A stretch of 64,000 bases of DNA from assembly GCA_022036555.1 (NCBI GenBank), contig CM039119.1:4216001-4280000 (forward strand). Reading direction: 5' to 3'. A program made the translations under genes and the position numbers. This DNA comes from Microstegium vimineum (Eukaryota > Streptophyta > Magnoliopsida > Poales > Poaceae). The notes under the pieces were generated by a model. The model had not been told where the DNA came from. It made no database searches and saw only the letters and a program-made list of their open reading frames with translations. This document shows, piece after piece, positions 16,640 to 27,543 of the stretch (positions are counted from its first letter, which is position 1; every line of letters starts with the position of its first letter).

Positions 16640-17640
16640 AAAAACATCTCAAGGATCATAGAAAATATGAAGATCATTATCTCAAGTAAATTGTTGGGGG
16701 GAGCCTATATAGAATAGGGAGAATTAGCTATGGGACACCTTGAAAATCGAAAATTGGCTAGTGTACACATCCACTTTCAATAATTGCTATAAGACACTGC
16801 GATTTCGTGTAATTGATCCAATGGACACCGCGGCCCGGTTCAAACCGTTACAAAATAGATATAAAATCATATAAGTGTCTAAAAATTATACTATAAAATC
16901 TTCTATGCTCTACATGATGAGAACTATGTAATAAAAATGTTGTATTGCACTAAAATAATCATTTTGCTTCTCTTCGTAAATAGACAAAGTTAATCATAGT
17001 TAATTTATTAATATATTTATAGGACACTAAAAATTTAGAAAAAATCACAGAATGCGCACATCACCAGTTTGTTTACTCTGCTATGGAATTCATATTTGAT
17101 GATGATGATGTAATAATTTGATGGACAAGGCGGTATACATGAGATCCTTTTGTAAGGAGATATACACGAGATCCCCATGGGCCATGGCCACAGCTCGTGT
17201 TCCTCGACGACCACCATCTCCAGCGACAGACCGTGGATGGCTTTATCCAGATCCGGTGCAACGTTGGCTGTCAAGAAGAAGCACACCGACTCCTCCGCTT
17301 CGCAAGGGACTCGTCACGCGGAAGTTTTGTTGTCTTCGTGCACGTAAGTTAAGGCTCCTGGCGGCGGACGGCGACACGCCTCTCGACCAAGCAGGCCACG
17401 GGGTTCTTTATCAATAACCTCGGTGCGGACGAACGCTAGCCCGCACACAAACTGTGTCTTTCCGACGGCCAGGTCACCAGGACCCTACACCATGCCGCGG
17501 TGATCAAAAAAATTGAGCACAAAAAATACAAATAGGCGAATAAAGTTTAATTTGAGAGGTCCTAGCGTGCTCACAAACTCCCCAAGTCCTTCCCCAAGTC
17601 AGACAGACCCCGATACAACCAAGTCAAGTCCAGATACATT
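16640..17640. other. Intergenic; one unassigned minus ORF
   Basis: A minus-strand ORF at 17035-17286 (motifs ANVAPDLDKAIHGLSLEMV, VEEHELWPWPMG) looks coding-like for about 45 residues and then decays to low-complexity. I do not recognise the family; it may be a gene fragment. Confidence 0.35.
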
Positions 17641-17645
17641 GACGC

Positions 17646-19235
17646 ATGTTGGTCAGAGTCGGCATGGATCTGGCCCCCGTCACCGCCGCCTCTACCACCG
17701 CCGGGGCATCCCTCGCCACCGCCTCCGGGGAACCCCTCACCACCGCCTCTACCGCTGTCGGGGCATCCCTCACAACCCTACCGCCCCACCGGGGAACCCT
17801 CACCACCGCCTCTACCACCGTTGTCGGCACCACAGCCAACGGGCGTCGCGAAGATGCGATTTGGAGAGCACTCTTGGACATCAGGAGCTTCGCTGAGCGT
17901 GTCGAGACGCAGACCGCCTACAACTCTCTCGAGATAAAAAATATCATTCAGTAAGTCATCTTCCTCTTTTCTTTATATTTGTTTTTTCTCTTAGATTTGT
18001 TGTAAGATTCGAATTTTATTGCGATTTGTTGTTTTATTGTGATTTTAACTTATTTTTGCAATTTTTGTTAGTGCTATCAACTCCACAAGGCCTATGTTCT
18101 CCACCTGGAAGCGCTTCATAGCCATCCTTATTGCAGTCTTCTCTTTGGCCTTCTATTGGTCGTATCAGTTTTATGGACAATCTGTAATCATCGCTGCTCT
18201 AGATCAGTTTGTTGTGGAAAGGCTGAACAATATTGCCAGGGATCCTGAGACTCAAGATATTCAGAGGAAGATCATGGCAATGATGATGTACATGGTTATG
18301 TAGAGGTTGTCTCCTCTGCAGAGGTTTAAGGGCATGTTCAGTAGTGACGCAGATGGAAAAAGCTTTGGGAGTTGGTGGATACTGATAGTGCACTCGCTCT
18401 CACCATTCTACTAGTTGTTCAGATCGCTCAAGACCCAACACGTATGAAAACTACTTTGCAATTTCTTTAGTTGTTATTTTGTGATTCCTTGTTGAAACTA
18501 CCATTCAAATTGTTTGATTTATTAGAGGGTCTTGTCGAGTACCTCAACATTACTGGCAAGGAATATTCCAACATGCTTAGGTAAATGCTCAGCTATTTGA
18601 AAGAAAATGGGTGAGTATCTCTACTAGTTCTAAGTGCAAGAAAATGTTAGGAAACTAATACTCTCTGTACTTGTATTTTCATTGTATGAAGCACTAGTGC
18701 AAGAAAATATTTTAACATATGAAATTTATTTTTATGGCAACAACATTATTTGTGGCCAGTCATCTATCATATACAGTAATGCCCATGACCATTCATTGAT
18801 GTATTTATTTGTTTGTATTTGTACTGCTGTGCTATATAAATACTCTCTATATTTGTATTTTCATTGTACATAGCACTAGTGCACGAAAATATTTTAACAT
18901 ATATGAAATTTATTTTTATGGCAACAACATTATTTGTGGTTAGTCATCTATCAGATACAGTGATGCCCATGACCACTCACTGATGTATTTTTTTTTGTAT
19001 TTGTACTGCTGTGATGTACAGTTACATTGAGGCAATGATCATTCATAACAAGAAAACCTATTGGCCGGGAAAAGAGGCCCTTAAAGACATCAAGTCTCAG
19101 AAACTAGAAAGGAATATCAAGAAGAGAATGAAGAAGAAATTGAAGAAGGATGTTTTGAAGACCCAGGCTACTGAGGAGGACGAGAAGACTAAGGCTAAGG
19201 TCAAGCTGACAGAGGAGAGTGAGAAGAAGAATTAG
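17646..19235 (+). pseudogene. Broken four-exon gene of unknown function: membrane segment plus Lys-rich tail
   Basis: Splice sites and frames link four blocks. Exon 1, 17646-17950: Ala/Thr/Pro-rich start, then REDAIWRALLDIRSFAERV. Exon 2, 18072-18441: one membrane helix, FIAILIAVFSLAFYWSYQFY, then VVERLNNIARDPETQD. Exon 3, 18526-18611: GLVEYLNITGKEYSNML. Exon 4, 19022-19235: IEAMIIHNKKTYWPGKEALKDI and a run of Lys/Glu. Exon junctions (CA/GTAAGT, GG/GTGAGT) agree in phase. Within exon 2 the frame is lost after 18300 and recovers as KKLWELVDTDSALALTILLV with several stops between. A TAA at 18583 interrupts exon 3. I do not recognise the family; the pattern suggests a grass-specific small membrane protein gene now non-functional. 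The start codon is uncertain. Confidence 0.5.
18650..19015. repeat. Direct duplication inside last intron of the broken gene
   Basis: A segment running from CTCTCTGTACTTGTATTTTC through TTTTAACATATGAAATTTAT to TTTGTACTGCTGTG (18660-18834) is repeated at 18841-19014, about 180 bp apart, so the intron has been enlarged by a tandem duplication. Confidence 0.75.
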
Positions 19236-19239
19236 AGTA

Positions 19240-20095
19240 GCTGTGTATGAGGAGGGTGAGAAGTAGTTGTATGTCTACAGCAGAGCTTCGCTAAGCTACT
19301 AAGGAGTAGTTTTTCTCTAATGTGTCATGAATGAGAAGGGTGCTCTAGGGGGTATTTATAGGTAGAAGTGAAGTAGGGGCTACTCCAGTGCCACGTCAGC
19401 GATCCAGGAGAGCTCCATCAAGCACAGTCAGATCAAACCATCCTTGCAACCGCCTTAGGTCAACGGCAGAGATGCTTCTGGTGCATGGAGGCATGCAGAG
19501 AGGCGGTGGGAGCCTTGGGGAGCTCTAAAAGGTACTTAGGGGGGTCGGCTGACCCCCCTATGACCTGTGGGCCCAGCCTCTTCTTCTAGAAGGGGTCCCC
19601 ACTGGTTAGGGGCCTTGTGGGAGGTTGTAGCCCCCATAGGGGGGTCGTGGCACCTTAGCCTTCTAGAAGGCTGGCCCATGTGTCATAGTGGTTGGTGATC
19701 ACTTCTGTGACAGTTATCCGCTGGTGTGGGCCCAGGAATCCATGTGCTAAGCTTTTGGAGCATTGATCTTGATCATCACTTGATCCAAGGGTTGGAATTG
19801 TCCTAGACCATAGTCTCATGGATTGTGGTGACTTGGCAGGCTAGGAAGCCTCCAAACCCAGGTCGACCGACCTGTGTTTGGGACCTTTGGCTCCTGCCTT
19901 TCTTGTGGGACCTCCTAGGTAGATGTAGAGTGTAGTGATGCAGTGGCTGTGCTTGTTGGGTCCATAGGCAGGTCGACCGACCTGCATATGGGGCCTCCGG
20001 CACTCCATTTTGCTTGGTTTACACTCCTGCAAGCAAATAATGACACGTACACGTGGAACCATGCTATTTGCACACATACGTACACATACATACAC
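19240..20095 (-). repeat. LTR-like block with duplicated GGTCGACCGACCTG palindrome, unassigned
   Basis: CAGGTCGACCGACCTG occurs at about 19859 and 19969. The minus strand has a TATAAATACCCCC box near 19360. Composition resembles a retrotransposon LTR, but it does not match the 25146 LTR and no TG..CA boundaries with target duplication were found. Its right edge (about 20095) is where the copia reverse transcriptase reading stops. Confidence 0.35.
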
Positions 20096-21588
20096 TAAAC
20101 ATGATGTCGGGCCTAGATGCGGTAAGATATAACAAACTACCAATCATAGAGCGGTAGAGAGTTTGATCAATAGGTTTACCATCCTCATCAAGGTCGAGGT
20201 ATCCATTGGTAAGCATTGGGGTCTTGATTGGCTTACAATCTTCCATCTTGAACTTCTTGAGCACGTCATTGGTATACTTCTCTTGAGATACAAATGTGCC
20301 TTCTCTCAATTGCTTCACTTGGAACCCAAGGAAGAAAGTAAGCCCTCCAATCATGGACATCTCAAATTCCTTTGACATCAAGTCACCAAACTCCTTGCAA
20401 TGATCTTCATTCGTCGAGCCAAATATAATGTCATCAACATATACTTGACAAATGAAGATATTTCTACCTTGCTTCTTGGTGAATAGTGTTGTATCAACCT
20501 TCCCAATAGTGAATCCCTTCTTGAAGAGTAAGTCCCGAAGATGCTCATACCAAGCTCTAGGGGCTTGCTTTAGTCCATATAGCGCCTTGGACAACCTATA
20601 GACATGTTTAAGATATCTATGATCTTCAAAACTGGGAAATTGGTTAACTTAGACTAGTTCATTTATGAAGCCATTTAAGAATGCACTTTTCACATTTATT
20701 TGATATAGTTTCATGTCATGATGCGATGCATATGAAAGGAGGATACAAATGGCTTCAAGTATTGCATGCAACCGGTGCAAAGGTCTCCCCAAAATCCAAG
20801 CCTTCAACTTGGGAGAACCCCTTTGCCACTAGCCTTGCCTTGTTTCTAACCACTTGTCCTTGATCATCTTGCTTGTTGCGAAACACCCACTTAGTTACTA
20901 TCACTCTTGCACCTTGTGGCTTTGCTTCTAAAGTCCACACTTGATTGCAGGTGAAGTTGTTCAATTCTTCATGCATAGCATTCACCCAATCCAGATTCTC
21001 ATGCGCTTCCTCTACACATGTAGGCTCAACACAAGACACAAAAGAGTGATGTTCAATAAATGAAGCAAGCTTTTGGGACCGAGTCATTACTCCCCTTAAA
21101 GGACTTCCAATGATGAGCTCTTGTGGATGTGATTGGAGTATGGGTGCGGATCTTCTATCAACCACTTGAGGAGCAGGATTAGGTGCATCAACATCTTGAG
21201 CTTGAGCCTCTACTTGATCTTGAGGGATGAAGGTGTCTTCATTTGTTTCCCTCACTTTGTCATCATCATCTTGAGGCTCTTGTGGTGGAGAAGGTTGAGC
21301 ATTTGCATTATCTTCTACTTCAACCACCACTTGATCTTCTTCTTTAGGTTTGATTGCACTGGTAGGCACGTTCTTCATAGCCTCCCTCAATGGTTCATCA
21401 CCTACATCATCAAGATTTTCATTTGCTCCTTGGGAGCCATTAGTCTCATCAAATTCCAAGTCATATGTTTCTTCAACTAAGCCGGTAGCTTGGTTAAATG
21501 CACGGTATGCTTTGGATTTCAAAGAATAACCAACTAGGAAACTAATATCACATCTTCTTTGAAACTTCTCTAGATGTAGACTTTGCAC
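20096..21588 (-). pseudogene. Copia reverse transcriptase, truncated
   Basis: The N-terminal block 20755-21588 carries the acidic pre-RT linker and the start of RT (NQVWTLEAKP, VTKWVFRNKQDDQG, RNKARLVAKGFSQVEG, FGETFAPVA). The C-terminal block 20064-20594 carries ALYGLKQAPRAWYE, the catalytic YVDDIIFGS, and YRSMIGSLLYLTASRPDI. Between them (20595-20754) the frame is broken by stops. Downstream RNase H is missing. Confidence 0.87.
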
Positions 21589-22680
21589 CCAAACACCCTA
21601 AACAATGATACATCCGGCTTCTTTCCATTAAGCAACTCATATGGTGTCTTCTTCAAGAATCTTTGGATGAACAATCTATTGGAAGCATAGCATGCAGTGT
21701 TGATTGCTTCAGCCCAAAACTTCTCTGGGGTGTTGTACTCATCTAGCATGGTTCTTGCAAGTGTAATCAATGTCTGATTCTTTCTTTCAACCACTCCATT
21801 TTGTTGTGGTGTATATGTAGCGGACACTTCATGTTTGATCCCAACTTCATCACAATATTCTTCAATTCTTGTGTTGACAAACTCGGTGCCATTGTCACTT
21901 CTTATTTTCTTGATTTCTACATCGAACTCATTTTGGGCTTTCTTGGCAAACTTCTTGAATGAGCTTGTAGCTTCTCCTTTGTCATGAAGAAAGAACACCC
22001 ATGCGTATCTTAAATAGTCATCCACAATCACAAGACAAAAGAGGTTGTCACCCAAACTTAGCATATGTTGTAGGTCCAAATAAATCCATGTGAAGTAGCT
22101 CAAGAACTCTTGATGTTGACATGAATGCTTTGTGTGGGTGAGTGTTGGCAACTTGCTTGCCGGCTTGACATGTACTACAAAGCTTATCCTTTTCAAACAC
22201 AACATCCTTGATTCCTCTAACCATTTCCTTCTTCAATAGCTTCTTGAGTATAGACATTCCAACATGAACTAGCCTTCTATGCCACAACCAACCTAGTGAT
22301 GACTTAGTGAACAAACATGTTTGGAGGTTGGCATCGTTTGATAAGAAATCCACAAGGTAGAGGTTATTGTGCCGGAAGCCTTTGAATATGACTTGACTAT
22401 CATCAATCTTGGAGACAACAACTTCATTTGGAATGAATAGGCATTGGAAACCAAGATCACACATTTGACCAATCGAGAGTAAGTTGAAGCTCAATGATGC
22501 AACTAGCAAGACATTTGATATTGAATTATCATTTGAGATTGCCACTTTTCCAAGTCCTTTGACCTTTCCCTTTGAATTGTCCCCAAATGTAATCTTATCT
22601 TTTTTTGACATCTTCTTCTAATGTGGTGAACATCCGGGGGTCACCGGTCATATGTTGAGTGCATCCACTATCTATCACCC
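21570..22680 (-). pseudogene. Copia protease remnant, GAG-pre-integrase and integrase
   Basis: A protease-like DSGCTQHMTG motif lies near 22660 just upstream of a frameshift in an A-run at about 22605. The frame 22048-22611 continues with the pre-integrase HHCC region (LWHRRLVHVG, CSTCQAGKQ). The overlapping frame 21570-22205 holds the integrase core with DYLRYAWV, the SDNGTEF Asp and the ERKNQT Glu of the D,D,E triad. A frame change at about 22130-22200 separates the two. Intact integrase would insert element cDNA into the genome. Confidence 0.85.
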
Positions 22681-22917
22681 AATGACTTCCACCGGTCTTG
22701 TAGTTCACCTACACACAAGAGATCAAGCTTGTTGTTTAGGCACCCATTGTGAACAGGGGCCCATTGCCTTCTCTACTAGTGACTTGGCAACCCATAGTGT
22801 CTTTGGTTTGTTCTTGTTTGGTGGTCTTAAGAACACAACTTATGGCTTGCCCTTGGCATCCTTGTTGATGATATAGTGAGCATTGTATGCAAAGGGCCTA
22901 GTGTGCTTGGGCAAGGG

Positions 22918-25092
22918 TTATGGGGGTGGTGTCACACAATTATGAGAAAAGTGTCCTTGCTTCCCACACTCAAAGCATGTCTTTGTCTTTGGCTTTGGCT
23001 TTGCTTGATAGAAGTACTTAGCTTGTTGTTGATATTGAGCTTTGGCTTTAGCTTTGGCCTTCTTCACTTGAGCGGACTTGTAACCAATATCGGTCTTGTC
23101 ATTCTTCATGATGGTGTTCATGAGGAGCTCACTTTGAAGATTGTGGCCCTTAGTGAACTTCTCCATTCCAATGGCAAGATAGTTCTTCTCATTCTTTAGC
23201 CTCTTGTTCTCTTCTCTAAGCATATCAATTTCAAGTGACACATCATAGTCTTCATCTTGTGTTTCAATCACTATTGACTTGGTTGACTTGAGCTTTTCAT
23301 TTTCATTTTTGATCTTGATATAGTCATCATAGTGATCCGCCACAACCACTTGCTTGCCTTTGCACTTAGGCTCTTGCTCAATGATCTCAACAATCAAATC
23401 ATCACAAGATGTGCCAATGTCAATCTTGACAATGGAATTAGTAGCAACATGTGAATCATTATCAAGATATTCATTTGCAATAAGGAGAGTATCATAGTTC
23501 ATCTTTACTTTGGTGTACTCTTCCTTAAGTTTGTTGCATCTATCTCTAAGCTCATGTGACGTCCTCTCTAGCTTATCATGTTTCTCATTTAGCTCTTTTA
23601 GAGAGGATTTGATCTCCTTAGCTTGTGAGGATAAAGAATTGTTTTCACTTATGAATTCATCATTAGCATTTGAAGTTATTTCAAGTTTAGCATGCAAGTC
23701 ATTATTTTGTCTTTCAAGTTTCTCATTTTTAGCTTGCTCCTTCTTAACAATTTTAGTGTATTTAGCAAGCAATTTTATGAGTTCATCATAAGAAGGACCT
23801 TGGTATTCTTCATCACTTTCCCTACCACTATCATCACTATCATCACTTTCCTCTACTTTAGATTGTACCTTCCGGTCACCTTTGACCATAAGACATAGGT
23901 GTGTAGAGGATGTAGTAGTAGTGGATGACGAAGATGGTGGAGGTGGCAATGAAGTCCCAATAACTAGAGCGGCCAACCTTTCATCATCACTTTCATCATC
24001 GGATGAATCACTTGAGTCTTCAATATCGGTTAACCAATCACCAACGATGTATGCTTTTCCATCCTTCTTCTTTTGGTGTTGGAACCTCTTCTTCTTGAAG
24101 CCATCTTTCTTCTTGTGTGGCTTCTCAACTTTCTTCTCATCATTACTTGACTCATCTTTTTGTTCTCTACCATTCTTGTACTTCTTCTTGTACTTGTCCT
24201 TCTTGGGCTTGGTAGAATGGTGAACTAGATGGCCAAGATCACCACAATTGTAGCAATCCATCTCCGACAATGGCTTCCTCTTGCCACTAGTGAAGAACTT
24301 CTTCTTTTTAGAGTCAAACTTGACTCTACTCTTGTTTAGCTTCTTTAGCATCTTGGTGGTCTTCTTCACCATTAGAGCAATGTTTGAGTCATCATCTTCT
24401 TCACTAGAGCTTTCAACCACCATCTTTGACTTGCCCATGTCATGGCTAGATTTGAGTGCCAAATACTTCTTGGTGGATGATGAGGCTTCTTCTTTGTTGA
24501 TGTGCATGTACATCTTATGAGCGTTGATCTTTCCCAAGACTTGTGTTGATGTGTAGTTGGAAAGATCACCTTGATGCAACACTGTCACAATGTTGCCATA
24601 CTTGTCAATTGGAAGCACACAAAGAATCTTCCTCACAACATCGGCGGGCTCCATTTGAGTTAGCCCAAATCCATTCAATTCTTCTACAAGAATATTTAAG
24701 CGTGAATACATTTCATTTGCATTTTCATGAGCAAGCATAGTAAAAGCATTCATCTTATTCATGACTAGGTGATAGCACTCTTCACGCTCACTCTTTGTGC
24801 CCTCATGAAGAGCACAAATGTTCTTCCACAACTCGTGAGCGTCCTTGGATGTGCGCACATGGTTGAACACATCCTTGCTAATGCCCCTAAAGAGAGTGTT
24901 CCGGGCCTTGGCATTCCACTTCTCATAGTGGACTTCGTCACCAAATGGTTCTCCATCAAATTGAGAAAATCCATCGGTGGCGGCTTTGAGCACACCAACG
25001 TCTAGGGCTTCGAGGTAAGCCTCCATACGCACTTTCCAATAAGGAAAGTTATTTCCTTCAAAGAAGGGCGGCGATCCATCCCCATGGGACAT
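22918..25092 (-). CDS. Copia gag polyprotein, intact 724-residue ORF
   Basis: The only uninterrupted large retrotransposon gag ORF in the window. Residues 1-200 form the UBN2-type gag domain (FPYWKVRMEAYLEA, NEMYSRLNILVEELNG). Residues 280-293 are a zinc knuckle, CYNCGDLGHLVHHS, whose last Cys is Ser. Residues about 410-660 are acidic and coiled-coil-like (EIKSSLKELNEKHDKLE, MLREENKRLKNEKNY). Residues 706-719, CFECGKQGHFSHNC, are a perfect CX2CX4HX4C knuckle. The ORF starts 39 nt inside the PBS, right for gag. Long coiled-coil-bearing gag is unusual among copia elements and more typical of large grass families. The product would form virus-like particles and package RNA. Confidence 0.9.
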   Translation of the reverse strand: MSHGDGSPPFFEGNNFPYWKVRMEAYLEALDVGVLKAATDGFSQFDGEPFGDEVHYEKWNAKARNTLFRGISKDVFNHVRTSKDAHELWKNICALHEGTKSEREECYHLVMNKMNAFTMLAHENANEMYSRLNILVEELNGFGLTQMEPADVVRKILCVLPIDKYGNIVTVLHQGDLSNYTSTQVLGKINAHKMYMHINKEEASSSTKKYLALKSSHDMGKSKMVVESSSEEDDDSNIALMVKKTTKMLKKLNKSRVKFDSKKKKFFTSGKRKPLSEMDCYNCGDLGHLVHHSTKPKKDKYKKKYKNGREQKDESSNDEKKVEKPHKKKDGFKKKRFQHQKKKDGKAYIVGDWLTDIEDSSDSSDDESDDERLAALVIGTSLPPPPSSSSTTTTSSTHLCLMVKGDRKVQSKVEESDDSDDSGRESDEEYQGPSYDELIKLLAKYTKIVKKEQAKNEKLERQNNDLHAKLEITSNANDEFISENNSLSSQAKEIKSSLKELNEKHDKLERTSHELRDRCNKLKEEYTKVKMNYDTLLIANEYLDNDSHVATNSIVKIDIGTSCDDLIVEIIEQEPKCKGKQVVVADHYDDYIKIKNENEKLKSTKSIVIETQDEDYDVSLEIDMLREENKRLKNEKNYLAIGMEKFTKGHNLQSELLMNTIMKNDKTDIGYKSAQVKKAKAKAKAQYQQQAKYFYQAKPKPKTKTCFECGKQGHFSHNCVTPPP

Positions 25093-25130
25093 CTTTCTCT
25101 AAGCGGTTAAGCTTAAATCAAGAGTACTTG

Positions 25131-25142
25131 GCTCTGATACCA
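25131..25142 (-). promoter_or_regulatory. Primer binding site, initiator methionine tRNA type
   Basis: The minus strand reads TGGTATCAGAGC, the standard copia PBS, 3 nt from the LTR end. Confidence 0.93.
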
Positions 25143-25145
25143 ATT

Positions 25146-26720
25146 GAAAGGATCAAGATGCCCAAGAGCGGGGGAGGAGGGGGTGAATTGGGCTCTTTTA
25201 AATTTCTAAGAAAGAATTAAACCTATCAAGAGCCAATTAACCCCCTAGTGCTTTTCAAGTGTGTCCTAGCTACACAAGCAAGAACATGGCAATGAAAGCG
25301 GTAAAGCCCTCTGCAATTCTAGTTAAGCAACACGAAAGTAATGCGGAAAGTAATGCTTGAATGTAATTGCAATAAGTAAGGAGAAGGAGGAAGAAAGGTT
25401 GACACGACGATGTTTTGCCGAGGTATCGAGGAGTCGACACTCCCCCTAGTCCTCGTTGGAGCACCGTGCACGGTATCACTCGCCCTTAGCCCGCGCAAGG
25501 ACTAAGTGCTCTCTACGGGCTGATTTTTCGCCACCCCAACTCGGTGAATCGCCCACAACCGATCACAATGAAGCTTGGGTCATCCACAATGATCTCCACC
25601 GGATGATCACCAAGCAAACCTCCGCGAAGCCATCTAGGTGATGTCAATCACCAAGAGTAACAAGCACTAACTCTCACTTGACCAAAGCTAGTCTAGTGAT
25701 TGAATGGATGCACACTTGCTATCTCTATGCAACTAGTGAGGATGAGCTCATGGATTATCAAATCACTCTCTCACTAGGGCTCTTACACTTCCTTGCACTC
25801 TCAAGGCTTTGTTCAACTATCCAAATGGGCAAGAGAAGTGCCAAGGGCTGGTGGAGAAGTATAAATACCCCCCTAAGCCAACCCCTAGTCGTTAGGCTCA
25901 AAACCACACGAAACTGCGTCACTCCGGACGCTGCTGAAGGGTGGGGTCTGGACCATTACGCATGCGTTCGGACCCCTTACACTCACTATACTCAACACTT
26001 GATCACACGCCGTCCGGACGCGCGACTCCGGACAACGTCCGGACTCCAAATCCCTTTCTGGAACTCTCTGTGTATCATTCAGACGCACAACCTTGTCCGG
26101 ACCTCGCACTCCGGACACCGTCCGTACTCAAACTCGCTCTCGAGAGCTCTCTACATAGGGTCCGGACACTATAGTGTGTCCAGACCCTCCACTGTTCACA
26201 GCGTCCGGACGCTCTATCACAGCCGAGCAAACCCTAGGGTCCGGACGCACAGCCGATGGTCTGGACCCAGGGAACTACTAGCGTCCGGACCTCTATTTCG
26301 AGCCCGATCAGCACACTTCTAAAAAGAAAGTTGCTCTACATGACTTAAGGACTATTTCTAAAGCTGCATAGTGCTAGTTTTCACAAGTGTACACCACACC
26401 TAATCACTTAGCCTGTCCTAGGCCAAGCTACTAGATAGTACCCCCCTTAATAGTACGACCAAAAGAAAGATAAAGGTGCTAAACTACTCTAAGTGTCTCT
26501 CAACTCCAATTGACACTTTGACCTAGTCTATGCTTCAACCTTGTCGCCAATCCTTTGAAAACTGAAACGGTTCCAATAAGGGGCACGAATACCATGATAG
26601 CCCAATCAATCGTCCATTACCATGACCTAACTTTCTTATTGCCTCTGCAAAACACACGTTAGTCATAGTAATCTTGCATTATCGTTAATCACCGAAACAC
26701 TAGGGGCCTAGATGCTTTCA
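25146..26720 (-). repeat. 5' LTR of the copia element
   Basis: 1575 bp, bounded by TGAAAG and CTTTCA inverted repeats (plus strand TGAAAGGATC ... GATGCTTTCA). The middle is rich in GTCCGGAC-type palindromic motifs (about 25920-26290). The CACCCCCTCCTCCCC-type tract typical of grass copia LTR ends is present on the minus strand near 25170. No partner LTR is seen in the window. Confidence 0.87.
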
Positions 26721-26729
26721 GCCCATTAT

Positions 26730-27115
26730 TTGTCGAACCATAGCCTCCGATTGATTTTCATAGTATCTCGGCCTTTGATCTTGCACCACGGCCTCGACTA
26801 ATCTTCATAGAGGCCTCGGCCTTTGATCTTGCAATACGACCTCTAACGGATCTTCATAATGCCTTGACCTATTAGTTTTCATCACAACATTCGAGTGATA
26901 TTCATAGTGGTTCGGCGTCTGGCTTTTCATCATGGCATTCTACTAATCTTCATAGTGGTTCAGCCTCTAACTTTTCATCAGAACCTTTGACTGATATTCA
27001 TAGTGGTTTGGCCTCTGACTTTTCATCATGGCCTTCGACTGGTCTTCATAGTGCTTTGGCCTTTGACTTTTCATCGCGTCCTTTGATTGATCGTCCTTTG
27101 ATTGATCTTCATCTA
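26730..27115. repeat. Minisatellite, 48-bp period, about 8 units
   Basis: The anchor TTCATAG recurs at 26757, 26804, 26853, 26901, 26949, 26997 and 27045, then TTCAT at 27108: spacings 47, 49, 48, 48, 48, 48 and 63. The last interval contains an extra 15-bp duplication of GTCCTTTGATTGATC. On the minus strand the repeats keep a 16-codon frame (MMKSQRPNHYEYQSK-like) with occasional stops. Confidence 0.9.
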
Positions 27116-27264
27116 CTGCACTTAATTCTATAGGACCTTTTCAAGAGAGAGTTGGCCCATATATATTCCATATGAGCTCCCCTAACAGTACGTGTCTGTT
27201 TTTTTAACATTTTCAGTTTCTAAGGCCTCCACATAGGTATTGTGTTGTACTGTTGTAGCCCTTA

Positions 27265-27540
27265 GGCTAGTCTCAATGAGAGTTTCATCGGAGTTTCATT
27301 AGCATTTAACAGTCTATCACATGTGCACTTCTGTTGATGTGTCAATGTTTTAATTATGAGAGAGAGGAAATGAGTGTCATGGGATAAAACTCTCTTGACA
27401 CGATTACCAACTCTCTATGAGTCATAGAATTAAATGTCTATGAAACTCTAGAATGAAACTTTGCATTGAGAATGAGAGTTTCATTCAAGTTTCATTTCAT
27501 TCTAGATGACATTACAGTCTTGGAAACAGTGAGACTGGCC
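27265..27540. mobile_element. Tourist-like MITE, copy 2
   Basis: Terminal inverted repeats GGCTAGTCTCAATG and CAGTGAGACTGGCC with a perfect TTA target duplication (27262-27264, 27541-27543), typical of PIF/Harbinger MITEs. 276 bp; related to 15672-16031. Confidence 0.85.
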
Positions 27541-27543
27541 TTA

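Larger units (their letters stand above)
20096..26720 (-). mobile_element. Ty1/copia retrotransposon, minus strand, 3' end missing
   Basis: From right to left: 5' LTR (25146-26720), initiator-Met PBS, long open gag, protease/integrase, reverse transcriptase. The order PR-IN-RT defines Ty1/copia. RNase H and the 3' LTR are absent: homology stops after the RPDIMFSVC motif at about 20100. The element therefore cannot move by itself. Confidence 0.9.

Noticed and set aside
25900..26290. GTCCGGAC-rich block as a regulatory array or satellite.
   Set aside because: Spacing is irregular and it lies wholly within the copia LTR.
26721..27115. CRISPR-like array suggested by regular 48-bp spacing.
   Set aside because: The whole unit is repeated, with no unique spacers, and the genome is a plant; it is a minisatellite.
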